Below are positions 11,993 through 23,710 of a DNA stretch of 40,607 nt, one piece after another. The translations under genes and the position numbers were made by a program. A model generated the notes under the pieces. The model worked only from the letters and a program-made list of their open reading frames with translations. It was not told the DNA's origin and searched no databases. The stretch is taken from assembly GCA_048213135.1 (NCBI GenBank), contig PS015264.1:20538-61144 (forward strand), written 5' to 3'. Origin of the DNA: Reclinomonas americana ATCC 50394 (lineage: Eukaryota; Jakobida; Jakobea; Jakobida). Positions within the stretch are counted from its first letter, which is position 1, and each line of letters begins with the position of its first letter.

Positions 11993-12558
11993 AACGGTCG
12001 GATTGTGGCCAATTGCGGAGGGTGGATTTGTGTTGGCAGGCGGTTGTGTTTTGTGTGTGAGGGAGAGAGTGCGTGCGTGCAAGTGCGCGTGTGTGGTGGA
12101 ATGCTTGAGTGAAATGCTGGATGAAGAGGGAGTGAAGATGATGAAGAGGGCGTCATTGCCAAAAATTTATTGGTTTTCTTGGATTGCGCGCGCCAGAATC
12201 TCTGAATCTGTGCCGGCGAATAAAAAGGCGGGGTGGCAGCGTGGAGAGTGAGAGGGAGATGAGGCGCGTGAGAGTTGAGGAAGGTGGAAGGGGGGTCACA
12301 GAGGGGCCGTGTGTTCAGTTGTCCGGAGAGTGCGCAAGCACGCGTTTTTGTGTGTGTTTTTCCTTTGATATGTTGAGTGGTGAGTGGTGAGTGGAATCCG
12401 TGTTATTGCACCAATAGCAATAGCAACAGCACGCCAAAGTGCCAACTCCAATCATCTCCAACGACACCAATCACGACCGCGGCGAGGAACGGCTTCGTTC
12501 AACGGCCACTCTCGGCCGTCACATTTCTTTGCTTTCCTTTCCACAAAAAGGCGTTCAC
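11993..12558. other. Intergenic: 3' region of kinase A and promoter side of the tail-anchored gene
   Basis: Both flanking genes run leftward. Read on the minus strand, a CCAAT followed by AATTTTTGG lies about 170 bases upstream of the tail-anchored protein's ATG and may be a core promoter element. Near 12502-12519 a perfect 6-bp inverted repeat (ACGGCC / GGCCGT, 6-base loop) falls in the presumed 3' UTR of kinase A. No gene was found. Confidence 0.45.
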
Positions 12559-15500
12559 TCATCTCACACCGACCAATATGTCCTCGAGCTGGCGGAGCAC
12601 GTGATCGACACTGTGACCGCCGCGCACCGCAGCGTCAGAAAAATGATACGATACAGCGAACAAATCTACTACAAAGCGCCGCACCTGGTTCTCTCGTCGG
12701 CGCGCCAGCGCAGACAGTGCGCCACGATTTCGACGTAGGCAGGTGGCACCGTGTAGCCACTTGCATCGCGCGCCAGCATCTCCGGTTGTAATCTCAAGTC
12801 CAGTGACTCTGCGCGCGACGATGAGAGATGGTGGGAACCAGTATCTAAGAAGGGAGAAGGAGAAACCTGTGGACAGTCCGTGGACGACCATCATCGGTTG
12901 CATGTGGGCAAAGGGTTTTCGCAGCGTGGCCAGCTCCCACAGCACCAGGCCGAGGCACCAGACGTCGGCTGGGGGAAGGAGAGAAAGGGAAGGGGAAGGG
13001 AAGGGAAGAGGAAGGGGAGGGAAGGGGAAAGGAGGAGGAAAGGAGGGGAGAAGGAGGGGAAGAAAGGGGAGGGGAAGGGGAAGAGAGCGAGAAGAGTGGG
13101 GAAGGAGGGGAAGGAGGGGAAGGAGGAAAGGTGGGAAGGAGGAGAATGGAAAGAGAAGGACAAAAGGGAATGAGAGAGGGGCCGGAGAGAGGGGAAGAGA
13201 AAACAGGGAAGTGAAGGGAGGGAAAGAGGGAAAAGAAGGGAAAGATAAGAGAGGTGCGAAGGAAAGAGGGAGAGGGTAAGTGAGGGAAGGAATGAGAAGG
13301 AGGAAAGTAGGCAGAGCATGAATGGAAACGGATGACACAAACAGACAGAGAATGAATGAATGAGAAGAGACAACGAAAAAAGGAACGAGAAGGAAGATCG
13401 CGCACGCGTGTGTGTGTGAGAGGAGAGAATAGCGAGAAGAGGGAGTCAATTAACAACTCAGCGAAGTAGACGAATGCTCACGTGGGATACCTTTCAGAGA
13501 GTACCGTTCACCACGACCGACCTCAGGCGCCAGGTACACGAGCGTGCCGATTTGTGTCATGGTGGTGGTGGTCTCGGCCAGGCGGGCGAGGCCGTAGTCG
13601 CCAATCTTGGCTTCCCAGTCGTCGGTGATGAAGATGTTCTCGGTTTTGACGTCGCGGTGGATGCTGTTGCAGGGGGAGTGAGGTGGGACTGACACGAGAA
13701 GGAGGGAGGGTACAACACAACGCAACATTGGCTGCGGTAATGAGTGGAGAAAGTAGAGTCCGCGCACAATGCCCCGTGCGATCTGCAGAGTGCGGTCAGT
13801 TGTCCACGGGTCGGTGGCGAGCCGATCCTGTGAGAGGCAATCTGCCAAGCTGCCGCGCTCTGCGTACTCGGTGACGAGGGCGTTCTGCAGGCGAGCAGGG
13901 GTGAGTGAGAGTGGAACAGAGGAACGATCATCCGCATACCTGCTTCTCTGTCGCCACGATACCCAGGCACTTGAGAAGATTCGGATGACGGAGGGCAGAC
14001 AGCACGCGAACTTCGCCGGCAAAGGCTCTCATGGAGCGATCGGCCTCGGCGTCGCGCTCCGGCGATAAGCCAAGAACCCTGCGGGAAAGAACGATGAACG
14101 ACGACAATAAGATTGCTTTCTGCGGATGAGTTGTGCATCGAAGTTGCACATTCCTTCCTTTTCTCCGTCTCTCTCCTACAGTACGAATGCAGACGATTGT
14201 TCCTTTTTCCCTCTCTCTGTATTCTGCGCATCCAGAGCAGTACATCGCCCTCTTGCGCACAACAGGATTCCCTGTGTTCCTCCTCTCACCCTCTCTTCCA
14301 TGTTTCTCTGCTTCTACAAAAATTAAGATCTACAGCTGTTGTATCGAATGCATCTCAGTCAGTCACTCTCAGAGCCGGAGAGAGGTAGAAAGAGATAAAG
14401 AGAGCAAGAGACGCAGGCGAATAAAACAGAGAGCAGAGACCGAGCGCGTGGCATCCCTCACTTTCTCCCCCTTCCCCATCACACGCACCACGGCACGCGG
14501 AAACACTTGACGGCCACATGCAGTCCATTCCAGTCGGCCAGAAACACATCACCGAATGAGCCGACGCCGATGCGCTCGAGGGCCTCCACCTCCGACGGCG
14601 GAATGACCTTGATGCGAGCGTCTTCTGGTCCGTAGCGGCTGTCCATCTCGGGATCTGGCGCGGCAATGTACTGCAACCCGCTGGCGTGAGTGCCACACCG
14701 ACATTTTCGCTGTGCCTCGCAGCACGCAACTCGAACAAGCGGCGAGTACTGCCCAGAGGCGGCGGCCGACGAGGGGGCTGATGAAGGAAACGAGGCCTCG
14801 CTGGCCCCTCCAGTGGCGGAGGAGGCGTTGGACAAGCGCGGCGACGCGCCACCACCGTAGTACACGCTGTCGGTGTCGCCGCTGTTGATGTCGGTGCGGA
14901 TGAGGGGGGACATGTCGTCCTCGCGGAGGGTGATGCGCGTGCTCTCCGCCTTGGCCGCCTGGCTCTCCTCGACCATGAAGCGGAAGACCAGGAAGAAGCC
15001 GGAGGGGATGACCAGGGCCGTACTCTGGAGAAAAGGGAGAGGGTGGGCGAGGAGAAGGGGAAGGGGAAAGGAAAAGGGGAAAGAGAGGAGAGGGAGAAGG
15101 GAGAGGGTGGGCAAGGGAAGGGGAAGGGGGAAGGAGATAAGAGGGGAGAGGGGAGAGGGAGGGAATGGAAAGGGTGGGCAAGGGAAGGGGAAGGAGAATT
15201 AGGGGGAAGGAGAGGGGGGAGAGGAGAGAGGGGAGAGGAGAGAGGGGAGAGGAGAGAGGGGAGAGGAGAGAGGGGAGAGGAAAGAGAGGAGAGCGGAGAA
15301 GGGGAAGGAGATAAGAGGGTAGAGGGGAGAGGGAGGGAAGGGAAAGGGGACAGGGGAGAGGGAGAGGGAGATAGCGGAGAGGGAGAGGGAGAGGAGAGAA
15401 GGGAGTGGTGAGAGGAAGAGGTGAGAGGAAGAGGTGAGAGAGGGAGAGGGGAGAGGGAGAGGGGAGAGGGAGAGGGGAGAAAGGAGAGCGAAACGGAAGA

Positions 15501-16845
15501 GGAAGGGAAGGGGAGTACAAGCCACCATGCAAGGACATGAGAAGAGTGAACGAAAGAAAAGGACAGCTGGAAAGAAGGAAAGAGAGAAAGAGCAACAATG
15601 CCACAGATGAGCAAGCGAGAGAGGATGGCTGAATGGATACACGTATGAGGCACGGAGGGAGTGCATGAATGCGGAATAGGTAAGCGTTGTTGGTTAAGCA
15701 TGTGAAGAGACTAACGAAGGACAGACAGAGAGAAAGACAAAATAAAGAGAGGAGAGAGAAGGAGAAAGAAACACATTGTGACAGGCCAAGAATAAAAGAA
15801 AGAAACAACGTCAGCAAACAGTTGGAAAACGAAGAGAGGAAAGTCAGCAAGACAACGAAGAGAAAAGAGGCACACATGCGAGCAAATAACAAACAACGAA
15901 GGAAGCACTGCATGTACATGCATGGGTAATGAACGACGCTCTCTGCCGGTCAACAGACGAGCAGATCTTGTGTGCCAACAATTATCATGCCCCCACAACG
16001 CAACAATCACAAAACAATCGAACGTGTTGGTGGTCTCTGGCACATCTCCCGGAAACAGAGCAACAGACTGCGTACAGACCGTCAGCTGCCAAACAAGACC
16101 CCACTCGTGACGACTTGCACCGCCCTGCACACCAGAATATCCAACAAAACAACCGAAGTCCACGTGCAGAAAATGTACAGGGCACAGCTCAGCTCCCAAA
16201 AGCCGCCACGCCGAATGATGGCATTCACCAGGGCGATGGTGGCCAGTGCCCACAACAGTCCATTGACGACACACAGCTGGATCCAATACATGCGGTTGCG
16301 CGACAGGTTCTGCAAGGGAAAGGAGTCACCGGAAGAAAGAGATGGACGACAATACGGGGACTCTGCCTCCCCCGTCGCTCACCAGCGCCAGCATGGCTCC
16401 CGTCAATAGCAACGCGGAAATGATGCAGTTGGCCACCCACGGTAATCTGGGCGACGGCAGTGGGCGGCAGCATCGGCGGCGTCGGCGCTCAAAACTGGCG
16501 TAATCGTCCGGCGCGTCTCGCCGAGTCAGCAGGGCGCAGGCGGCGTACGCCGTGAGAATGTACTGCAGCAAAATGGTGAGTGGCTGGTGTGTTTGACTGC
16601 AAGAGAAAGGGAGGCGGAAGCGCACCAGCATGACGTTGCCGACGCTGAGTTTCTTGCTGTAGAGGCCGATCAGTCTGCGAGAAGGGGGATTAGAAATACA
16701 CAGAGAGTCGTGGGGGGCGAGAGAGAAAGACGCACGGTGCGAATGCCAAGTAGATCCACATTCCCTGCGGCAATGTGAGAGAGGGTAAAGCAAAGGTAGG
16801 AGTAGGAGACGCGAACCGTTGCGACCAGGTGGAACACCACGTATT
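12559..16845 (-). CDS. Receptor-like kinase A: multi-pass membrane region fused to TKL kinase (5' end in gap)
   Basis: Exons: 16845-16817, 16764-16736, 16674-16626, 16562-16383, 16309-16133, 15024-14731, 14670-14489, 14078-13940, 13884-13727, 13663-13491, 12968-12867, 12808-12685, 12610-12559 (561 residues; the part before TM2 is lost in the N run). Six hydrophobic helices correspond to TM2-TM7 of paralogue B. The TM3-TM4 loop is strongly basic (SFERRRRRCCRPLP), so it should face the cytosol. A Ser/Gly linker precedes a complete kinase domain: Gly loop IGVGSFGDVFLADW, AVKCF lysine, alpha-C glutamate in AFAGEVRVL, catalytic PIIHRDVKTEN, metal site GDYGLARL (Tyr for the usual Phe), LAPEV, and C-lobe ADVWCLGLVLWELA. 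HRD and the DYG aspartate are present, so activity is expected; the type resembles Ser/Thr TKL. Predicted role: plasma-membrane sensor signalling through its own kinase. The ligand is unknown. Confidence 0.85.
12970..13300. repeat. GA-rich simple-sequence array in kinase A intron
   Basis: Irregular GGGGAAGGAGGGGAAGG sequence starts immediately upstream, in gene sense, of the exon encoding ADVWCLGLV. It is pyrimidine-rich on the coding strand and makes this intron about 520 bases long; the same intron in kinase B is 714 bases with different filling. Confidence 0.88.
15025..16132 (-). other. 1.1-kb intron of kinase A with GA-rich array
   Basis: It separates the exon ending in TM6 (VVLLDIL) from the exon starting TM7 (STALVIPSGFF). 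The acceptor-proximal half, about 15030-15510, is an array of GGGAGAGGAGAGAG words, pyrimidine-rich on the coding strand. The other half is purine-biased unique sequence without a supported exon. Confidence 0.8.
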
Positions 16846-17084
16846 CTGTATGGTAAGGCGGGTGGTGAGGCAAATGAAGGGAACAAGGCATGTGGAACAC
16901 GCGGGACAGGAAAAGAGACGATGAGAACGAGGACAAGTGACGGAAAGGAGAGGAAGATGGCGAGAAGGAGGAGGAGAGAGGAGAAGGAGAAGGAGAAGGA
17001 GGAAGATGTGAGATGAGAAACAGGGAGCCCGCAGCGAGGATGCAATGCAATCAACAAGTGAGTGAGAGACAGTGCTCCTCGCAT

Positions 17085-17102
17085 CCTCTCTCTCTCTCTC
17101 AC

Positions 17103-17165
<63 letters not shown>
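17085..17165. repeat. (CT)n microsatellite at gap edge
   Basis: About 40 CT units run straight into the run of N. The gap therefore probably formed because this repeat could not be assembled. Confidence 0.9.
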
Positions 17166-18056
17166 NNNNNNNNNNNNNNNNNNNNNNNNNNNNNNNNNNN
17201 NNNNNNNNNNNNNNNNNNNNNNNNNNNNNNNNNNNNNNNNNNNNNNNNNNNNNNNNNNNNNNNNNNNNNNNNNNNNNNNNNNNNNNNNNNNNNNNNNNNN
17301 NNNNNNNNNNNNNNNNNNNNNNNNNNNNNNNNNNNNNNNNNNNNNNNNNNNNNNNNNNNNNNNNNNNNNNNNNNNNNNNNNNNNNNNNNNNNNNNNNNNN
17401 NNNNNNNNNNNNNNNNNNNNNNNNNNNNNNNNNNNNNNNNNNNNNNNNNNNNNNNNNNNNNNNNNNNNNNNNNNNNNNNNNNNNNNNNNNNNNNNNNNNN
17501 NNNNNNNNNNNNNNNNNNNNNNNNNNNNNNNNNNNNNNNNNNNNNNNNNNNNNNNNNNNNNNNNNNNNNNNNNNNNNNNNNNNNNNNNNNNNNNNNNNNN
17601 NNNNNNNNNNNNNNNNNNNNNNNNNNNNNNNNNNNNNNNNNNNNNNNNNNNNNNNNNNNNNNNNNNNNNNNNNNNNNNNNNNNNNNNNNNNNNNNNNNNN
17701 NNNNNNNNNNNNNNNNNNNNNNNNNNNNNNNNNNNNNNNNNNNNNNNNNNNNNNNNNNNNNNNNNNNNNNNNNNNNNNNNNNNNNNNNNNNNNNNNNNNN
17801 NNNNNNNNNNNNNNNNNNNNNNNNNNNNNNNNNNNNNNNNNNNNNNNNNNNNNNNNNNNNNNNNNNNNNNNNNNNNNNNNNNNNNNNNNNNNNNNNNNNN
17901 NNNNNNNNNNNNNNNNNNNNNNNNNNNNNNNNNNNNNNNNNNNNNNNNNNNNNNNNNNNNNNNNNNNNNNNNNNNNNNNNNNNNNNNNNNNNNNNNNNNN
18001 NNNNNNNNNNNNNNNNNNNNNNNNNNNNNNNNNNNNNNNNNNNNNNNNNNNNNNNN
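17166..18056. other. Assembly gap (891 N)
   Basis: The 5' end of kinase A, including the equivalent of TM1 and first loop of kinase B, must lie here or in the 320 bases to its left. The true gap size is unknown. Confidence 0.97.
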
Positions 18057-18274
18057 CCTGCATGATGATTGGTTGGGAAGCAAATGCGAACGCGGACACA
18101 GCCAGCAGGACTCTTCCTTTTTGGCCCGTCTTTCACTGCTGTTTTGGTGCTCATAAACCAACAGCCTGTGGGTGCCGCTCCACGAGAGTCATCTCTGCGC
18201 ATGGACCTTGCTCTCTTTCCGGTCCTCGCGCGCTGCTCTCTGTTTTTGTGGAGCTCGCTTTGCTACGTCCGCGC
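18057..18274. other. Intergenic, 3' of kinase B
   Basis: The 218 bases between the gap and the stop of kinase B contain no supported gene. They should hold the 3' UTR of kinase B. Confidence 0.5.
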
Positions 18275-21200
18275 TCACAGTACGTCCGACAATGGTGACG
18301 AATTGCCGGTGGATCGGGGCATCGATGTGGGTCCCTGCAGTTGCCGCAGAGCGTCCACGACTTGTTCCATGCTGTGCACAAAGCGTGAGTGAGTTTTGCA
18401 CACCGGCAAATGGTGACGTCCACACACCTCGGTCGCGTGGCCGGATCCAGTTGCAGGCACTGGTTTGTCAACGCAATCCACTCTTGCGGCAACGTGCTGC
18501 CGTCCTCGTCCACCGCGACATCGGCGTCACTAAGTTCCAAAGAGAGGCGACCGGTGGCAAGTCCGTGCAGGACCGCCATGGGAGCCAGGCCGTTGAATGG
18601 TCGCTTGCGGGTCGCCAGTTCCCACATAATGACGCCAAAGCTCCACACGTCGGCTGCGATGACACGAGAAGAATGAGGACGACGAGGAGGCAGTGGGTGG
18701 GCAGCGAGCGGCGGACAGAAGATAGCAAAGGTGGTGCACGTGTGAAGGAGTGAAGCCCACAATACAGAATGCTCACATCACATTTTGTTCCCACAAGCCG
18801 AGGTGGACGAGATGTGGAGCGATCGAGGAGCAGGTCTCGCAAACCCACACAAGAGAGAAAGGCGTACCGTTGGAGCAACAAATATATGGTAAGCGAGAAG
18901 AGGAACATGAAGACGACATGAGTGAACAATGAAGAAGACGTGGTGGCGGAACTCAGACGAAGGAAGAACATGTGAAGGAGTGAAGCCCACAACACACGAC
19001 GCTCACGTCACATTTTGCAGGTGATTTGGATGTGAGCGCAGCATCACAACCTACGTGAAAGAAAGGTGCATCGTTGGAGCTACGATAAGACAAAGCGAGA
19101 AGAGGAACATGAAGACGACATGTGTAAACAAATGAAACAGAAGTTGAGGCGAAACTCAGGTAAAGGAAGCGAACAACGAATGTCGCGCCCTGTGTTCGCA
19201 CTGCTCCTCCATATGTTGCAAAAGGAAAGCATGTGAGCAGCATCGAAACACACGTCAAAGAAGGGTGCATCTTTGGGAACAGGCACTGCGAGTGCACTGA
19301 GAGGGAATTCTACCCATCTTTCCCCACTACACCTATTTCCCCACCCCTCTTCTCCCCACACACTCACCCTGCGTCGAGTACCGTGCTCCCTGCGCCAGCT
19401 CTGGCGACATGTACTGCGGCGTGCCGACACGCGTCATTGTCGCCGTGGACTCTTGCAGACGCGCGAGTCCATAGTCGCCGACTTTTGGTGTCCACGAGTG
19501 CGTCAGGAAGACGTTGTCGCTCTTGACGTCGCGGTGCACTCTGCAGCGAGAAAGAGAGTGAGAGAGGGGATCTTCGCTTCTCTCACTCTGGTATTCTATC
19601 TAATTTTTCTACTCGCACTCGTTCACACCAACTCTGACTGTGCATCTCGATCTCCCTCGTCCCTCCACCCTTGTCCCTCCTCTCTCTCTCTCCCTCTCCC
19701 TCTCTCTCTCTGTCTTCTCATTCAACGCAACAATGGCGGCTGCAATGTGTGCAGGTAGTGCAGGCCACGCGCCACGCCCAGTGCAATCGACACGGCCATT
19801 GTCGGCGTGATGGGATCTTGACGAAACCGCACTGGATCCAGGCAGTCGGCGAGACTGCCGCGTTCGGCAAACTCGGTAATGAGAGCATTCTGCAACAGCG
19901 TCACAGTCATTCAGGAGCATAGAAAGGACAGCGGCGAGATATATACACACGCACATCCGACTCGGTGATCATGACACCGAGGCACGAGAGGAGGTTGGGG
20001 TGGCGCAGCGAGGCCATGACACGCACTTCGCCAGCGAATTGCTGCATCAAGTCTGCCATGTATTCGTCTTTCGCCTCCGAGTGTCCCAGTTGCCTGCAGT
20101 GCGACAGACAAGAGAGTTACTCTATCCCCTTCCCATTCCACTCTCTTCTTTGGCGCTGTCTTCTCTCTCCCTGGGTCTCTTGTTTCCTTCTTCTCTCCGT
20201 CTCTCGGACCCTCATATCTCTCTCTCTCTCTCACTCACTCTCTTTCTTTCTCTCTCTCTCACACACACATACAAACTCACTCTCTTCTCACTATCACTGA
20301 CTTTTCGATCTCTTTCTCTCATAGCTTGTCTTCCTTCTCATTCTTCCTTACTCTGCACTCGCACGCACCATGGAACCCGAAAGCACTTGACAGCCACTCG
20401 CACACCGTGCCACGTGCCCAGGTACACGTCACCGAATGCGCCGGCGCCCACTCGTCGACCAACGACAATGTCTTGCGGCTGGATAATTTGTACGCGCACG
20501 TCGTTGGGCCCGTAGCGCATGTCGAGTTGCTTGTCGGGTTGGGTAATGTACTGCTTGGGTGTGGCAGAGAGGTGAGAATCGCGGGTGCGAGATACTCATG
20601 GATAGAAATGTCGACGCACTCGCAAAAGTCGAGCGACGGCCGCCGACTCGGCCATTTCCATGCTGCTGTTGATGCGAATGCGCGGACTGCCCATGGGAGT
20701 TCGCGGTGGTGTGAGCAGTGGAGAGCCCTCCGAGAGGTAGGCGGATGCAGGATACTGGCGACTTTCTTCAATAAGGAAGAGCACCACGGTGAAGAAGCTG
20801 CAGCGGGGGACACGTAATCAGCGACGAGGGTGCTCGGCGAAGAGATGAGATGCGCACCCTAGTGTCACTGTCACGTCGTCGAGCTGCGGCGGAGAGGTGG
20901 TGATTGAGGGCACACAAGGCGAAGACAAGGCATGGGCAAGTCACCAGTGTCAGGCAGTTGAGCGTGTTGTCGCCGGTGGGTGCCAGCAACCGTGGGTTGG
21001 GATCGGGAGTCTGCAGCGGTTGGTGAGGTCAGCAGCAAGAGAGGAGCGAAACGCCTTCTTACCACTACGCACCGCATGAGCCAATGGGACGCAGAGTGCG
21101 GCGGTAAAGGCCAAGATGAGTAGGCAGTACGCGGTGCACATGAGCTCCCACAGGCCGGCGCGCGCGGACAGGGAATTGAGGAGAGCTAGAAGTGCCAGGG

Positions 21201-23435
21201 CGGCGAGGAAGGAGGAGAGGGCGGCGAAGGCGTAGTGCGAGGCCGGGCGGTGGAGGAGACTCTGTGGAATGGGGGAAAGGGGGTAATGAGGGGGGATAGT
21301 AGGGGAAGGGGTGGTGGGGGAAGGGATGGTAAGGGGAAGGGATGATGTGGGAGGTGGCGATGAGAGACGAAGTGAAAGCGTAAGGGATGAGGAGGGAAGG
21401 GATGAGGAGGGAAGAGATGCAGAGGGGGGATGAAGAAGGAGGGAGCGATGGGGGAAGGGATGATGAGAGATGAGATCCTGAGGGTAGAATGGGAGGGAAC
21501 CGGATGAAGAAGAAGGAATGGGAGGGAACCGGATGAAGAAGAAGGAATGGTAGAGAACGGATGATAAGGGAAGGGATTATGTGGGAAGTGGAGAACAGAG
21601 ATGAAGTGAAGACGGAAGCGATGAGGAGTGAAGGGATGAGGAGTGATTGGATGATGAGAGAAGTAATGATGAGAGGGCGGACGGTGGGGTATGGACGATG
21701 AAGGAAGGGATGAGGAAGGAAGGGAAGATAAGCAAAGAGTTAATGAGGAAAGGGATGATGAGGAAAGGGATGATCAGAGGAAACGAAGAAACAAAAGAAG
21801 GGCAAAAGAGAGCAGAGAGGAGGAGTGAGGGGGGATGCTGTGGGAACTAATACGGGAAGAAATGGTGAGAAAGGGAAGATATCGTAAGGAAACGTTAAGT
21901 AGGGAATGGCTGAAGATGGAAGAAAGCAGTGATGGGACAAGGAGGGAAAGCGTGAAGAGAAAGACAGGGTGGACGAAGAAGGAATGAAGAGAGGGAAGTG
22001 AGGGAGAAAGTTCAAAGTGTTTAGACGAGACACATGAAGGCGAGCAACGCAGAGCCTGCGGATGAAAACGAATGATTTGCAGCCAAAGTTGGGAAGATGG
22101 ACGAGCCAAAATTGGGAAGATTGACGAGCGACATTGCAGGAGTGTGTGACTCAATCCCGCACTTACCGCCGCCAGCACAGCCCACAAGCCCATGATCGCG
22201 CCGACGGCAATGTTGATGACCCACGGCCTCAGAACCCTGTCGAGGCGCGACGGCTTGTGCCAGCGTGCGCAGAGGGCGCGGCAGAAACCAATCTTGCGTG
22301 GTGGCGGTGGTCGAGTTCGTGACAGCGTCGCGGTCACCGCATAGGCGATCATGAAGTACTGCAAGCACGTGTGAGAGTGACGGATTACAAGCGCCGCAAG
22401 TGAAAGAGTGCGGGGACCTGAGAAAAGAAGGAAAACTGCGAGTACTGAGTGAGGCCGTCGACGTGGAACCACCTGCCATGTGCATAGAGGGTGAGATTTG
22501 ATGACAAGACAAGGGGAGGGGGAAAGGGAGAGTTTTTCACACCTGCCGATGAGCATCATCAGCCAGAGCATCTGTGTGAGAGGATTTGAGTGGCTGCATG
22601 CATTGTGTGTGTGAGAGAGAGATTTCAAGAGAGGGTACCGTTGACACCGCCAGGAACGCTGCATGCTCTGCGCGTGGAGGAATGAGTACAGGTGAGGGAG
22701 GGTACGAGTGAGCTGTTGCTCACCAGTGCGAATGGCCAGGCGCCCCGATGGTGCTCGTTTCCACGTCAGGTAGCCCTGTCGGACAAGGTCGGTGGGGAAG
22801 GGAGAAGAGATGGAGGGAAGCGGGGAAGGGAATGAGAGAGAGAGAGAGAGCACGGAGGCTCCGCACTGCATCTCACTCTCTTCTTTCTTGAGAGAGGCAG
22901 ACAACGGTGAGAACTGGGACGCATAATCAGTCCGAGAGATGTTCTCATCTGAAGGAGATATGCAGTCGTCTCACGTTCGTGTTGCTGTCTCCGCGAGCTG
23001 TATTCTCTGCGTGCCACTGAACACATCTGTGGAAAGGGGAACCAGAGCGAGAGAGGGAACTCTCTTCATGCGACTGTGTGGTCTTGAGACGAGTAGAGGA
23101 AGGAAGGAAGGAAGGAAAGAAGGAAGGAAGGAGAGAGAGAGAGAGAGAGAGAGAGACTGAAGAGGAGCAACCATCTCGCGCTGGCCTGTGATGCAGACTC
23201 TGTGCAGTACGGCGCCTGACTCAGCAGGAGGAAACCTCTTCGCGTTACTGCTTGCGATACGGCGTTCTCTTTCGATGACCGCTGTGCACACTTGCACTCC
23301 TGCCTCGCTGTCTCGTGCAGCTTGACAACTCTTTGCCTCCAGCAGCGCTGCTGCGAGGACAAGTTCGCACTTCTTGTCTGACTTCTTGCACATCAATCTG
23401 CATGCATGATTTGCACTGATTCTCGCTGCCCTCTC

Positions 23436-23488
<53 letters not shown>

Positions 23489-23670
23489 ACTACACTACTA
23501 CGACTACACGACGTACTTACGGAACGTTCGTACCAAGGTTACGTACCTANNNNNNNNNNNNNNNNNNNNCGTTCGTTCGTTACTTCGTTCGTACACTACT
23601 ACTACTACTATCGTACTACGTCGTACTAGTAGTTTAGTTCGTACTACTCGTACTCTCTCTCGTCCTCCTC

Positions 23671-23710
<40 letters not shown>

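Noticed and set aside
13490-13740. A 33-base intron in kinase A giving an insertion (PPHSPCNS) before HRD
   Set aside because: Open frame exists, but the alternative 63-base intron matches the usual intron size, the paralogue and the conserved motif.
13664-19732. GC-AG introns at the PxxHRDVK junction of both kinases (TT then GCGTTG)
   Set aside because: Moving the donor three bases upstream gives a canonical GT (GTTGCG), keeps phase 2 and yields the standard PIIHRDVK and PLVHRDVK. No GC donor is needed.
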